A stretch of DNA of 64,000 bases from assembly GCA_010093685.1 (NCBI GenBank), contig MU006218.1:1361637-1425636 (forward strand), read 5' to 3'. Positions 1-9,857 of this stretch are shown here, piece after piece. The stretch is from Ophiobolus disseminans (Eukaryota; Ascomycota; Dothideomycetes; Pleosporales; Phaeosphaeriaceae). The notes under the pieces were generated by a model. That model saw nothing but the letters and a program-made list of their open reading frames with translations. It had not been told where the DNA came from and ran no database searches. How positions within the stretch are numbered: position 1 is the stretch's first letter; every line of letters begins with the position of its first letter. A program made the position numbers and the translations under genes.

Positions 1-395
1 GAGAAAGTACTTGGGCCTGAGCATCCTTACACGCTGACAAGCATGAGCAACTTGGCGCAAGTGCTGAACAGCCAGGGCAAGTACAAAGAGGCGGAGGCAA
101 TGAACAGACAGACGCTGGCGCGGAGGGAGAAAGTACTTGGGCCTGAACAGCCGGACACGCTGACAAGCGTTTACTAGCCCACCCCCTTGCAGGTTAACGT
201 CGTTACGAATAGTCCCGTGTGCTTTTTAAGAGAGCATACACAGCATACCAAACAGTTCTTGGAATAGACCATCCAACCACCCGCACATGTCGCCAACACT
301 ACAACGAAGCGTCACTACACTCAGAACAGGCTCTGACAAACAGCTCAGCACAGGGTCTAGATAGCACTACACGTGTCGCTACAGGCAAAGCATTA

Positions 396-480
396 AGCTC
401 GGTTGTCTAGTTTGCGGCCACCCCTAGTTTGCGGCCACCGTGCGCGAATGCGGCCACCGAGCTCAACACGCGATAACTCA
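396..480 (+). repeat. left terminal inverted repeat of the transposon
   Basis: Begins AGCTCGGT and contains GCGGCCACC three times (about 414, 430 and 450), the first two inside a direct duplication of TAGTTTGCGGCCACC. It runs on to ACACGCGATAACTCAACAAC. The mirror copy is at 2100-2194. Confidence 0.85.
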
Positions 481-497
481 ACAACGCCGCACTCAAT

Positions 498-2099
498 ATG
501 GATCCCCATGAGGAGGCTCTGCAAGGTGCTATCCGCGATCTCGAATCTGGTGTTTTTACGAGCCAGAGGGCAGCTGCCAAGGCTTGGGCAGTCCCTTGGA
601 CCTCAATCCAGCGCAGGCTACAGGGCAGCGTTCCACACGCAATAGCTCATCAGCAACAGCAGCGGTTGACACCTGAACAAGAGTCCTTTATAGTTGACTG
701 GATACTCGAGGAGGATGCGCGATCTCTGCCTCCATCTCATGCGCGCGTACGAGAGATGGCGACTCGAATACTGAGGCTCGGCGGCGACTACGAGCCTCTC
801 GGCCAGCGATGGATCTCCTCCTTCCTTACACGTCAACCTCGAGTTGCCAGCATTGTCGGACGATCGATTGACACCCTAAGAGCTGAGGCTGCGAGTCCTG
901 CTCAGATCCAAGCGTTCCTAGAGCTCTTCCACCGCACTCGAATTGAGCTCAATATCAGAGTTGAGGACATATGGAATATGGATGAGACTGGCATTGCACT
1001 AGGAGTATGTACCAACTCTCAGGTGATCGCACGAGCTGGCAAGCGCAAGACTTACGTCAAAACTCCAGGCGATCGCGAGTGGGTATCAATCCTTGAGACA
1101 ATCTCAGCTACTGGGCAGAAACTGAGGTGTATGGTCATCTTTAAGGGACAGAGCCTACAGACAACGTGGTTCCCATCTGAATTAGTGCCAGACTGGTTCT
1201 ATACTACCTCTCAGAATGGATGGACCTCGCATGAGATAGGATCTGAGTGGCTAAGGCGCATATTCATCCCAGAAACTCAGCCTAGCGGCAATCAGTAGAG
1301 GATGCTCATACTGGACGGCCATGGGTCTCACGTTGATATTGAGTTCATGCTGCTCTGCCGTCAGCATAGGATATGGACTATATACCTTCCTCCTCACGCC
1401 TCTCATATCCTGCAGCCTCTAGACCTGGCTCCTTTTAGCGTACTCAAGTCAGGATATAGATCTGAGATCAGATCTCTATCTGCTCTTGATGACGCAGCTC
1501 CTATTAAGAAGGAACGCTTCATATCCGCATATTATCATGCGCGAGAGACAGGCCTATCTGAGCGCGTTATTCGAGCTGGTTGGAGAGCTACAGGCATCTG
1601 CCCATACAACCCTAGTATAGTCATTCACTCCTCTCAGGTTTCTGCTCGTCCTATCACTCCACCTCCTCCTGCACAGGCTGCGCAGCCTCAATCTCCTGCA
1701 GATCTATCCTTCTCAACCCCAAAGAGAGCTCAGGATATATATCAAGCTCAGCAGCAGCTACTGCGATCAGAATCTCTCTCTCGGGGCACCCGTCTAGTGC
1801 TTGGCAAGGCAGGCAAGGCTATTTCCCTATCAACTGCGCACTCAGCTCAACTGCAGGCTGAGAATCAACGTTTGAAATATCAACTAGAGCAACTTCAGAG
1901 TAAGCAGACAAGAAAGCGAGTCAGAGTTGATCAGAATGAGCGCTTCAGTAATGCTGAGAGTATTAAGGCTGCGATGGAAAGAGCAGCAGCTCAAGTTGCG
2001 CGCGCATCAACAAAGGAGACTCAGAAAGCTGCAAAGGCTGCAGCAGCTCAAGCTGCAGCTCGTACTCTAGACTCTATGTGTACAGAGTTTCAAATATAA
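498..2099 (+). pseudogene. pogo/Fot1-like DDE_1 transposase with one in-frame TAG
   Basis: One frame of 534 codons is interrupted only by TAG at 1296-1298; the halves (266 codons, then from ATG 1302) are in phase. In order: a psq/CENP-B-type helix-turn-helix (about 5-43), a Tc5-type HTH (about 56-125), and the DDE_1 catalytic domain. The catalytic triad is visible as D162 in WNMDETG, D273 in LILDGHGSH and D309 in LQPLDLAPF, a DD35D spacing. A lysine/arginine- and alanine-rich coiled tail follows (about 440-530). The stop lies just before the second catalytic strand, where the family has a residue such as Q; CAG to TAG is a C-to-T change of the kind made by RIP. Otherwise the gene is well preserved, which suggests recent damage. 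As it stands it cannot give a full enzyme without readthrough. Confidence 0.88.
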
Positions 2100-2194
2100 G
2101 CGTTGTTGTTGAGTTATCGCGTGTTGAGCTGGGTGGCCGCATTTGCGCACGGTGGCCGCAAACTAGGGGTGGCCGCAAACTAGGCCACCGAGCT
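2100..2194 (-). repeat. right terminal inverted repeat of the transposon
   Basis: Read on the minus strand it repeats the left end, including the three GCGGCCACC motifs. Differences are few: one base in GCGCAAAT against GCGCGAAT, CACCC against CACCG, an extra AAC step near the inner edge, and two bases in the outer block. Confidence 0.85.
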
Positions 2195-2277
2195 TATACT
2201 TTGCGCGTAGACTGGCTAAGATCGGTATTAGAAGTACAAAAGTATCTTCTACGGAGAACATTCAATGCTGTATGTAG

Positions 2278-3330
2278 TTATACTCTTAGATAATATCGTT
2301 ATATAGTGCAGCGCTCATCCTACGTATTCTCCTATACTTAATCGCCTGTATCGTATAGCTAACGACTGAACACAGAACAACTAGCGTTGGATCATGAGCT
2401 GACGTGCTCTGTGCTACAGTAACACGAGTTATACTCAAAGAAGCTCTGCGTAGGGGCCTCATTTGAGCTAGGCCAGCGGATGTGTCACGGCACCAACCCT
2501 GCCTACACTAGCGTCTCTTAGCACTCGGCCGCTCTGTATATAACCTGCCTCCCCCCCCTTTGTAGCTAGGTACACTACAACATTGTTTGGCACTTACCTC
2601 TTTGGTTTGGTCCCGTGATAGGATGCTTAGCGTCGATGTTAGTAGACTGCTGCCAGTATACCGCTAGTCTCTTTTTAACGTTTTGATACAGGCACAAAGT
2701 GGGTCTCTTGCTTGACAATGCAGCTCAACATTGGTACTCAACATGACTGATGCGCAGATAGTATAGATATAGAGTTGCTGCGCTCGGAATACACTCCTAA
2801 AATATCTTTCTACAGCTAAGTGTGAACGGTCTGTAGGCACTGTATTCCAGCTACCTAACCCAGATGCTATTTACAGTCAGCTATCCTACTTGTTGAGGGT
2901 TGGTGCGCGGCCCGTGTGTTCTTGGCGGCGGGGAAGCCCTGGTCATGTGACTCGGGGCTCAACCCATTACACTAAGTATGATCCAGCAAGATTACATCAG
3001 CTATAAAGTGAATCTGAGGCCAACCGAGCTTAGGCTGTTGTGTACATTAACAATGAAACATGGTATTGCTGGCACAATAGAGCTGAGTATGAGTAGCGGA
3101 GTAGTAACAGCTAAGGCTGATATATAGAGAGTGTATTCCAAGAGTATTGACACCTTTTGATATATATTGACTGTCAGCCTGGCACCTTAATTCACATGGT
3201 ACACTGTGGACTGCATCTCCACGTGACTCTTAGTCACTGGCTTACTCATCATGTTGTGTATATAATCGCTCTATGTAGCTCTCTCAATACAACAACCTTC
3301 TTCTCACTTTTGCCCTGTCTCCTACATCCG
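2278..3330. other. gene-free stretch, fairly AT-rich
   Basis: No coding signal was found. It holds a short inverted pair, GGAATACACTC at 2786-2796 and its complement at 3129-3139 (343 bp apart, similarity extending a few bases inward), which could be the ends of an eroded small element. A C-run lies near 2551-2560. Several ATATAT stretches are present. Confidence 0.4.
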
Positions 3331-4573
3331 ACATTGACATTGTTGTGATGCAAAGCATGAACAGGTTTTCGGCACACAGGGTTTTCCGGCATGCAGGGGG
3401 GGATAGTAGTGATTTGGCAAGCGATCCAGAATTTGCTTAAGAAGGAGGAGGGCGAAAGAGAACATATTGTGGCACAGATGCGAGTTTTGGACGTGCTGGA
3501 ACAGCGGACATAACACATCATGTAACGGCTTTGGAAGAGCAGCCCAAAGGCAGACCATGAAGTTATAGAGCTCCCTTTTCGTGCAAGTGGGAGCAGCAAA
3601 CATAAAGAAGAACGGATTTCCTTTTGGAAGAACCGCAGACGCAGAACATTGGCGACGACTGGTGCTGTTTTTTTACGTCAAGAGAGGCGCTTGATAAGAA
3701 GAAGAAAATCGAGGTGGTGGGTGGTTTTATATGCCATCACGATCGCTAGCGCCAGACGCTCATGACTCGAGGCGGTATGCTGTTGTTGACTTCGCGCATG
3801 TCCATCCACCGAAGTCAATTCTTGTGAGAAGTTGGAGCAGACACGTCTCCACATAGCATATGCTCCGGTTTCTTCTAGCAACGAGACAGAGACAGAAAGA
3901 CCATGTTATGACACAAATGCGATCTTTAGAGGGCTTCGAGCGGGAACCATGAAGTCTTTCTTCCGCATTTTAAAAAGAAGAGAAAGGCCGAGGACATAAG
4001 CGGACTAGGCTACGTTTTCTGGCCCGTTAGAGGACGACTGCGAGACGCGCAGAGCATATAATGCTACTCTTCGTGTTTTCGCAGTCCACGAGGAGGCCAG
4101 AGAGAGATGATCATGATAGTTTTGACTGGCAGGTTCTGGTCCAGATCATTGTAACTTCTTGAGCTATTTGGACAACATCTTTAAGCGGCACATTATTTTC
4201 TGCTATACCATCTTGCGCGCTGTAGTTGAGTGAAAACTCAAGGTGGAATGAGCTCGTAGGTTTTATAGCTGTGGAAATCGGCATGCAATGGACGTCGTTT
4301 CGTTGTTAGGATGTTGTGTTGTTCTTAGGAAAGATGAAGGGGAGAGAAGATCAATCCATGGTTCCATTGACCCTCGAACTAAACTATCGCCATTCTAAGG
4401 ACACCTCAAACCTACCGCTTCAAAATGCATCCAAAGTTCAGCGACCGAGCTTATATAGGCCTTACCTAGAGCATACGCGGGTCATCTTCTCGGGGAGAGG
4501 CGGGCAAGGCTCAAACATACCAAGAATCGACCACGACTTGATGTGCATTGGTGGCGGAGGAGCATTAACATTT

Positions 4574-4855
4574 TCATCGCCTAGTTCGATGGCGATGTTT
4601 GGAGCGGAGAGTGAGTGGGATCGTGCAAAACATGTATCGACGTTTGTGTGGCTTCGAGAAGACGCTACGGACTCGGTCATAGTCAATTCCAGTGGCAGTT
4701 TTCGAGGTAATTGTACGGCCTACACCCCTAGTTTCCACATGGAACTTGTGAAATTGTCTTGGAGGACGCACAGCGATGAACGTGTTGTCATTCACTCTTC
4801 CGGACTTCATGAACTCGATCTTTCCCAATTTTGACAACGCACCCGCGGACGTCAT
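4574..4855 (-). CDS. hypothetical small ORF, 93 aa, within the TATA array
   Basis: An ATG-initiated ORF about 170 bp downstream of the minus-strand TATA box at 5024-5033. The product is basic (ends RSKHRHRTRR), with no signal peptide, membrane segment or known motif. An overlapping ORF that uses an earlier ATG (frame beginning MSASRESRKSYEIGS, about 50 aa) competes with it, so initiation here is doubtful. It is listed only because it is among the more ORF-like pieces of the array; it may be chance. Confidence 0.15.
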   Translation of the reverse strand: MTSAGALSKLGKIEFMKSGRVNDNTFIAVRPPRQFHKFHVETRGVGRTITSKTATGIDYDRVRSVFSKPHKRRYMFCTIPLTLRSKHRHRTRR

Positions 4856-6626
4856 TCAAGGCTGAACCTCCTGCTTCGAGACGCGCACAACAAAATATTG
4901 ACCCGATCTCGTACGATTTTCGACTCTCTCGGCTCGCAGACATCGTCCGGTCGGATACCTTTTTTGAGGTCTGAAATCGACTGCAAGAGTGATGAGAAGT
5001 TAAAGGAAGAGACAGTTGGGAGTCTTATATAAATGGAAAAGCTTGAGTGTGACTCGTTACATCAAGTGTTCCGCGTGAGGTTGGATGACTGGACATACAA
5101 GAATTTCCCGTACACTCAAGCGGCAAAGACCATGGCACGCCTGAGCCGTCATTTTTGCGCGCTTTCCCAACTCTAGCATCTTAAAGACCGTCTCAGGGAA
5201 GACATCAACCACACTCCGCACTCTTTCAGGTGATGTGATGTTCAAGTCGACGCAGCTACCCGGACATTTGAGTATGGATTTATGCTTTTGGAGTCATTCC
5301 CTTAGAATGGCTGCAAACAAGAGCACGTCAAATCGTGGTTCGAAGTTTTGGCGAGAAATTGAAGAGTTTGGCTCGGCGTGCCGTGGTCTCCACATGAGCG
5401 ACTCTTGCAGCCTGTTTATGGTATAGAGCTTTCCCGGAAGAACGAGAAGCCATGGACCACTTCTGCTCGTGATTTTGGACCACAATGATGGATTATAGTG
5501 ATGGTGTGACGGAACATCAGAAACGTCGGGATTTTATATACGCGATCGTACAGTGTCTGTCATTCATCACGACGAGAAGACAAATCAAGCACAGCAGAAG
5601 AACATTGAAAGGTTGACTTGCGATTTGTTTGCGATGCCAGAGGGGAAAATACATCAAATGCATGGAATGCTGCTTTTGGAGCTTGCACAACACCGCATAA
5701 GTCGAAATTTGGGATGCTTTGTCTTACGAGACTCATAAAGAACTCCTTATCGAGGCGATTCCTAGGAGTTTCTTCCGCTCCAATCTGACACATGGTACGC
5801 GCCAGCGTAGCTTTGTAGCGCAGGATGGAGGCCAGCATAGCTCTCTTCCATAATGCGAAGAAAATTGCAAGCTCAAAAACACATGAAGGCTTGGTGCAGT
5901 TTTTTTGCGGAAAGACGCATAAGCTAGTAATCTTTAAGCTTTAGTCGATATATAACCTTCAGCGAGTTGGTATAATTGAAGAAAAATAGGAGTTGCTAAG
6001 AAGCTTTATACCCTCCACACCAAGCGGCTATCATCAAGTTGATCGATTATTTCGTTCCGATAGACGTTTTACGCCATCAGGACGGTTTTGGACGTCATGG
6101 GTGGGAGAATCAGAACTTTGATCGCGGTCTAGTTCCTAGGTAGGTACGGAGAAAAGGACAACGACATCGCTGCCGAACACTTTCTTTTTGAGCGACGTGA
6201 GTGCGGACAGGCCATAAGTATGTTGGTGATTGGGTTTGTTTCCAAAAAGGCAGGAAGGAAGGCACCCGGGCACATGGGCCGCTTGCTCCCAGGTATATTC
6301 TCTTTCCGCGCGACGCACACATAGATAATGTCTATGTCCTTTTTGTCGTCCGCATGCCACTAATAGCGAGAAGCTTTCCGACCATCCATTGTCCGAACAT
6401 CTCTTTTCCGAGTTCACGAGCAGCGCACTCATAGATCTTTGTCTTCGTAATTTCGAAAGCAGAGAAGAGGACACGAAGACATGACTTGTCATACTCGAAA
6501 TTTTAGTGCCGGAGCAAAGCACATAAGTGCTTGTTGGTTCGATTTGGTCGTTAGAACTGAAACGCAGGAGTTTTTAAAGACTACGAAAAAAGTTGCCGGC
6601 GGATTTTATACGCAGTCGTGCTTGTC

Positions 6627-7085
6627 CTAGCTTGAACGCAGGATGCAGACACATGTCCGAATTTCAAAGTGGATTTTATCCTCCCCGCACAGCGCACAAC
6701 GTGCCACTGTTCCTTGATGTTTACCAGATGTAGTTGTCAAAAGATCCCAAGTTCCAACGAAGCATGACGTTTGCCATTGGCGAATTTGAAGTCCAGAGGC
6801 AAAACAACCATACATGATGACATCGTTGGTTTTGAGACTGACGGAGGCGGCGCAGAGACATCGTAGTGGGCAGCTTGAGTTTCGGTGCCGCAGCAAAGCA
6901 CATGAGATTTGCGTATGTAGATTTTTTTGTTTTGCAGAGCTGACGATGTGGTTGCGGAGAGAAGTATGATGCGGGTGCCAAAGGCTTTTTATATCAGGGT
7001 CGCTGACTAAGGGAAAGTGCGATGTGAGTTGGTCGTGTGAAGTGTTGTAGGCTGCGTCATAAGCATCACCCTCGAAAGGAAGCAT
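6627..7085 (-). CDS. hypothetical ORF, 152 aa, doubtful
   Basis: An open frame covering the first unit of the TATA array. Its ATG lies upstream of the TATA box at 6987-6995, so a transcript from that box would miss the start. The box instead leads to a shorter overlapping ORF beginning MCFAAAPKLK. The product has several cysteines but no recognisable domain. Codon use does not look like the neighbouring genes. Probably not a gene as drawn. Confidence 0.12.
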   Translation of the reverse strand: MLPFEGDAYDAAYNTSHDQLTSHFPLVSDPDIKSLWHPHHTSLRNHIVSSAKQKNLHTQISCALLRHRNSSCPLRCLCAASVSLKTNDVIMYGCFASGLQIRQWQTSCFVGTWDLLTTTSGKHQGTVARCALCGEDKIHFEIRTCVCILRSS

Positions 7086-7306
7086 GGAGTTGAGCTATGC
7101 ACGAGCACCACAATGAAATCTAAATATCTTATGTATTCCACACATGCGAATCCCATATGTACCAAACCAATCCCATACCACACCAAACTCCACAAATATG
7201 TACATGGAAACCCCGGGGTATATCCTCCTGCTTCAATCCAACACTAACTCCATACAACAAATTTTTTCCATTCCAAGCACAGCTCTCAAAGATTGCCATC
7301 AGAGCT

Positions 7307-9012
7307 TCACACCCCCCTTTCCCCTCTCCTCCGATGCTCCCTGAAATGCCTCGCCATCCTCGCTTTCACCCCATCAGACACAGGCGTCTCGCCCGCACCC
7401 GCCTCTGCTGTCTTCGTAACATACAACGTTTGATATACCGTGCGCACAGGCGCATCTATTTCATTCGCAGGCACAAAGGGTACTGCTGGCGGTGCTTTGC
7501 TTGGACTGACTTGAGCGGCGCTGAGGCGGCTTGTAGGTGTAGGCGCAATTGCTGTTGAGTTGGATTTGGGAGGCGAGGCGGGTGTATCTCCGTCGGCGAA
7601 GTTGGGCCATTGCCAGCCGGGCATACCGCCTGCGCCGCTTGGGGCTGCGATTTGCGTGTTGAGGGGTCGGGATGGGCGGGCGGAGACACGCGTGCGGTTG
7701 CCGGGAGGGGATAGACCCGGGGCGGAGGAGTTGCCGCTTGGGAGTGGCAGCGAGGGGGGTGTGATGGTGGGCTTTGGTGGAAGTGCACTAGGGGCAGTGG
7801 CATTGCCGCTTGGAAGCGGTACGGCGGGCGTGAGGGTAGGTTTTGCAGGAACGCTGGAAGCGAGCTTCGAGCTTGAGGGAAGGACGACTTTCGAAGAGAC
7901 GGGCGCCACGATGGTCGAAAGGTTACCGTTGATCGTAGATACCGGCACAGGTATCGAGATGACGCTGCTCTTTGGCGGTGTAGCAGGAGGCGAAGGTCTT
8001 GCCCCAGGTTTGCCATCATCCTGGTACACTTTCAGGGCGTTGATTTCCCAGTACGCTTCTGTGAAAGCTTCTGGGTTGTCCCGAACGTAGTCGACACATG
8101 TCTTTGCTTTCTTCGCACACGATCCATCTTCCCAGATCTTGCCGGCCCACTGTCCACAAAACGTGGTATCGATGATGATCTGCTGCTCTGCAAACATCTT
8201 GTCGATGTCGCAGGCACCTTCGAACTTGGCAGCTGGCTTGCCCCAAGCGCTTGGGTCCGGGTTGTCGCCGAGTACGTCAGCTGGAATTGACTCGCGTGGG
8301 AAGAAGTAAACGCTGATGGCGTCCGAGTTCCATGATGTTGCGTAGACGCCTCCGCCGTTCTGGTTCAAACCCGCTCCGTAGCTTTGCTTCGAGGGGTGTT
8401 CGATCGAGCATCCGACGTTCTTCAACTGTCCTTCAGCGGCTACGTCGCAGTTGGGAGTAGTGACATTGCCAGAGAACTGAGTGGCGTCGTTTCCAATTGA
8501 ACATCCAGGTCCTGTGTGCAGTGTCATGCCGTTGTTTGTGTACTCGTTGACGCCCTCGAGGATATCGATTTCACCGCCTTTAGGCCAGTTAGGACCAAGT
8601 GTCCAAAATCTACCCAGGTATATTAGCTTGGGAAAGCAGGTTGAGGCCGAGGAACTTACGCAGGCCACGTCCCGCATCCAAACGGCATATGAGCAACATC
8701 CAACACAATCAACCCACTATCATACTTCTTCTTACTCTCAATCCTAATACTTGGCCGTCCCTTTGGCGTCTTATTCACCACATCCACGCCAAACACCGCC
8801 GCAGTTGACGAATTCGCCTTGATAAGATTCGTCTTCCTCGCCGTCGCCTCATCAACGTACTGGACAAACCCCTCCGTCGGATCCTGCCCCGTGAAGAAAT
8901 CAAAGTTGCCGTAAAAATCAGTCATATAATCGTCTTCCAGCACATAGCCCGCTATGCAGAATTCGAAAAGGGCCGCGGCCGAAACGAGGGTCGTGGAGAA
9001 ATGCATCGTCAA
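7307..9012 (-). CDS. GH16 endo-beta-1,3(4)-glucanase, secreted
   Basis: Exons 9012-8660 and 8609-7307 are joined over a 50-bp intron (GTAAGT, CTAAT branch, TAG), giving 551 aa. An N-terminal signal peptide (MTMHFSTTLVSAAALFEFCIAG) leads into the laminarinase-like GH16 fold. The catalytic signature GGEIDILEGV spans the region just after the splice site, with E131 as nucleophile, D133 as helper and E136 as acid/base. The catalytic domain ends near residue 300 (EINALKVYQDDG) and is followed by about 240 residues rich in Pro, Ser, Thr and Ala, a probable O-glycosylated linker or wall-anchoring tail. No hydrophobic GPI-addition tail is seen at the C-terminus. Expected role is hydrolysis of mixed-linked or beta-1,3-glucans outside the cell, in wall remodelling or plant-polysaccharide attack. 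The family call is firm; exact substrate is not. Confidence 0.9.
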
Positions 9013-9857
9013 GATGCTACGCGGTAGAAAGGGAAGAGAAGGACTGGCTGCGTACTAGACGCGCGCAAAAAGAAGAAACGAAGACTGAAGATGAGCGACG
9101 ACGACGATTGTACTGAAGATACGCAGGTCTGGAGGGCCCGACCTGCATATATATCACCACCATGCCCTATACACATGATACAGCCACACGCATCCACACG
9201 ATGCAGATCGGCAGCGTACGAGTCGCGCCTAGAACGAGCGGCTGATAGCTATCATCCCATCCGCCCGTTTCACACACCGATCCATTTTTATTTCCGGGCT
9301 AAAACGCGCAGCCATACATCACGCCGGCACGCACTGGGCCAGGGTGCATCGCACAGGTTGTGCTGTTTTACCAGATGGGAGATGTTTCACGGACATTGGA
9401 AAGGGCTGGCTCGCGCGGTGGCGCTTGAAACGACTGATGTGGTCGAGGCGCTACGGGCCGTTGACACTTCTTTTGTGCCTGGGTGTACTGGTTGGGTTGC
9501 CGCGGCGTTGAAACGCGGACGTGGTTGATGTTAGGGACGTTGGGGCGGATGATTCGATGAGGCTGGCGCTGTCGCCGAAACGGGCTGATGTTCCCGGCGG
9601 TTTGAAACGGTGCTTGAGAGCCAACCAATCGTGGCTTTGTGTGCTTGGTATAATTGTGTTGCTATATATCTTTCTGTGACTGCGAGGAAATTACACATGT
9701 ATAATGAGGCCTTTGGGTGTGTCTCGAGTTCATCGCGCAAGACGTGCGATGGGGAGATACGTTGGGCCACTAAGTAGATGACTTGCGTACTTCATGATGC
9801 TACGAAACATGATATTTTCTATCATGGGGCGACGCATTGTAGACACCTTGGTCAATC
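9013..9857. other. intergenic, 5' flank of the GH16 gene
   Basis: Lies between the start of the GH16 gene and the 3' end of the ALG12 gene, both on the minus strand. Several TTGAAACG-type words occur at about 9420-9610. No coding exon could be supported; the open frames here lack introns, motifs and partners. Confidence 0.4.

Larger units (their letters stand above)
396..2194 (+). mobile_element. Fot1/pogo-type (Tc1-mariner superfamily) DNA transposon
   Basis: A DDE transposase is flanked by long, nearly perfect terminal inverted repeats. The left end from 396 (AGCTCGGTTGTCTAG, then GTTTGCGGCCACC twice) is mirrored at the right end up to 2194, and the match extends about 85 bp inward on each side. 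TA lies directly outside both ends (394-395 and 2195-2196), as expected for a TA target-site duplication. A second possible boundary is element 410-2180 with TA at 408-409 and 2181-2182. The outer one is preferred because the inverted match continues to it (14 of 16 bases in the extra block) and because it restores the host reading frame. Size is about 1.8 kb, normal for the family. Confidence 0.9.
1..2277 (+). pseudogene. 3' remnant of NLR-type TPR (kinesin-light-chain-like) gene, split by a transposon
   Basis: From base 1 the frame reads TPR_10/12-type repeats (REKVLGPEHP...TLTSMSNLAQVL; GKYKEAEAMNRQTLARREKVLG) until TAG at 175-177. Just downstream the family's usual ending (RAYTAYQTVLGIDHPTTRTCRQHY) resumes in another frame at about 219-395. 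Compared with the usual LTSVYCLAHLLA pattern, about 4 nt seem lost at 172-176, and TAA and TAG lie between there and 219. The gene was therefore already broken before or besides the insertion. The transposon at 396-2194 interrupts the tail. Removing it with one TA copy joins 395 to 2197 and gives ALYFARRLAKIGIRSTK, ending at TAG 2275-2277, which resembles the basic tail of such proteins. In intact form these repeats form the sensor half of fungal NLRs. The 5' part lies left of the window. Confidence 0.8.
3340..7100 (-). repeat. degenerate head-to-tail array of TATA-headed units (about 380-600 bp)
   Basis: Minus-strand TATA-like boxes occur at about 6987-6995, 6604-6610, 6005-6010, 5532-5540, 5024-5033, 4451-4457, 4261-4267 and 3725-3732. 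Spacing is mostly 470-600 bp. Downstream of most boxes comes a pyrimidine-rich leader, often an A-run (AAAAAAAC before GCACCA in two units), then only short ORFs. Some units share sequence: ATGTGCTTTGCT-CGGCAC in the units headed at 6604 and 6987, and TCGCAT-TGTG-CA-AA-ATG in those headed at 3725 and 4261. No ORF is long, shared between units, or recognisable. This could be an eroded gene family, a set of non-coding transcripts, or a diverged satellite. Nothing here resembles a known family. Confidence 0.45.

Noticed and set aside
1302..2099. Second half of the transposase as a gene of its own
   Set aside because: It is in phase with the first half and completes its catalytic triad; the split is a point stop.
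7560..8090. 176-codon plus-strand open frame
   Set aside because: Antisense to the GH16 gene; composition mirrors its Pro/Ser-rich tail.
9091..9528. 145-codon plus-strand open frame
   Set aside because: Upstream of GH16, no motif, no splice signals and a composition unlike neighbouring genes.
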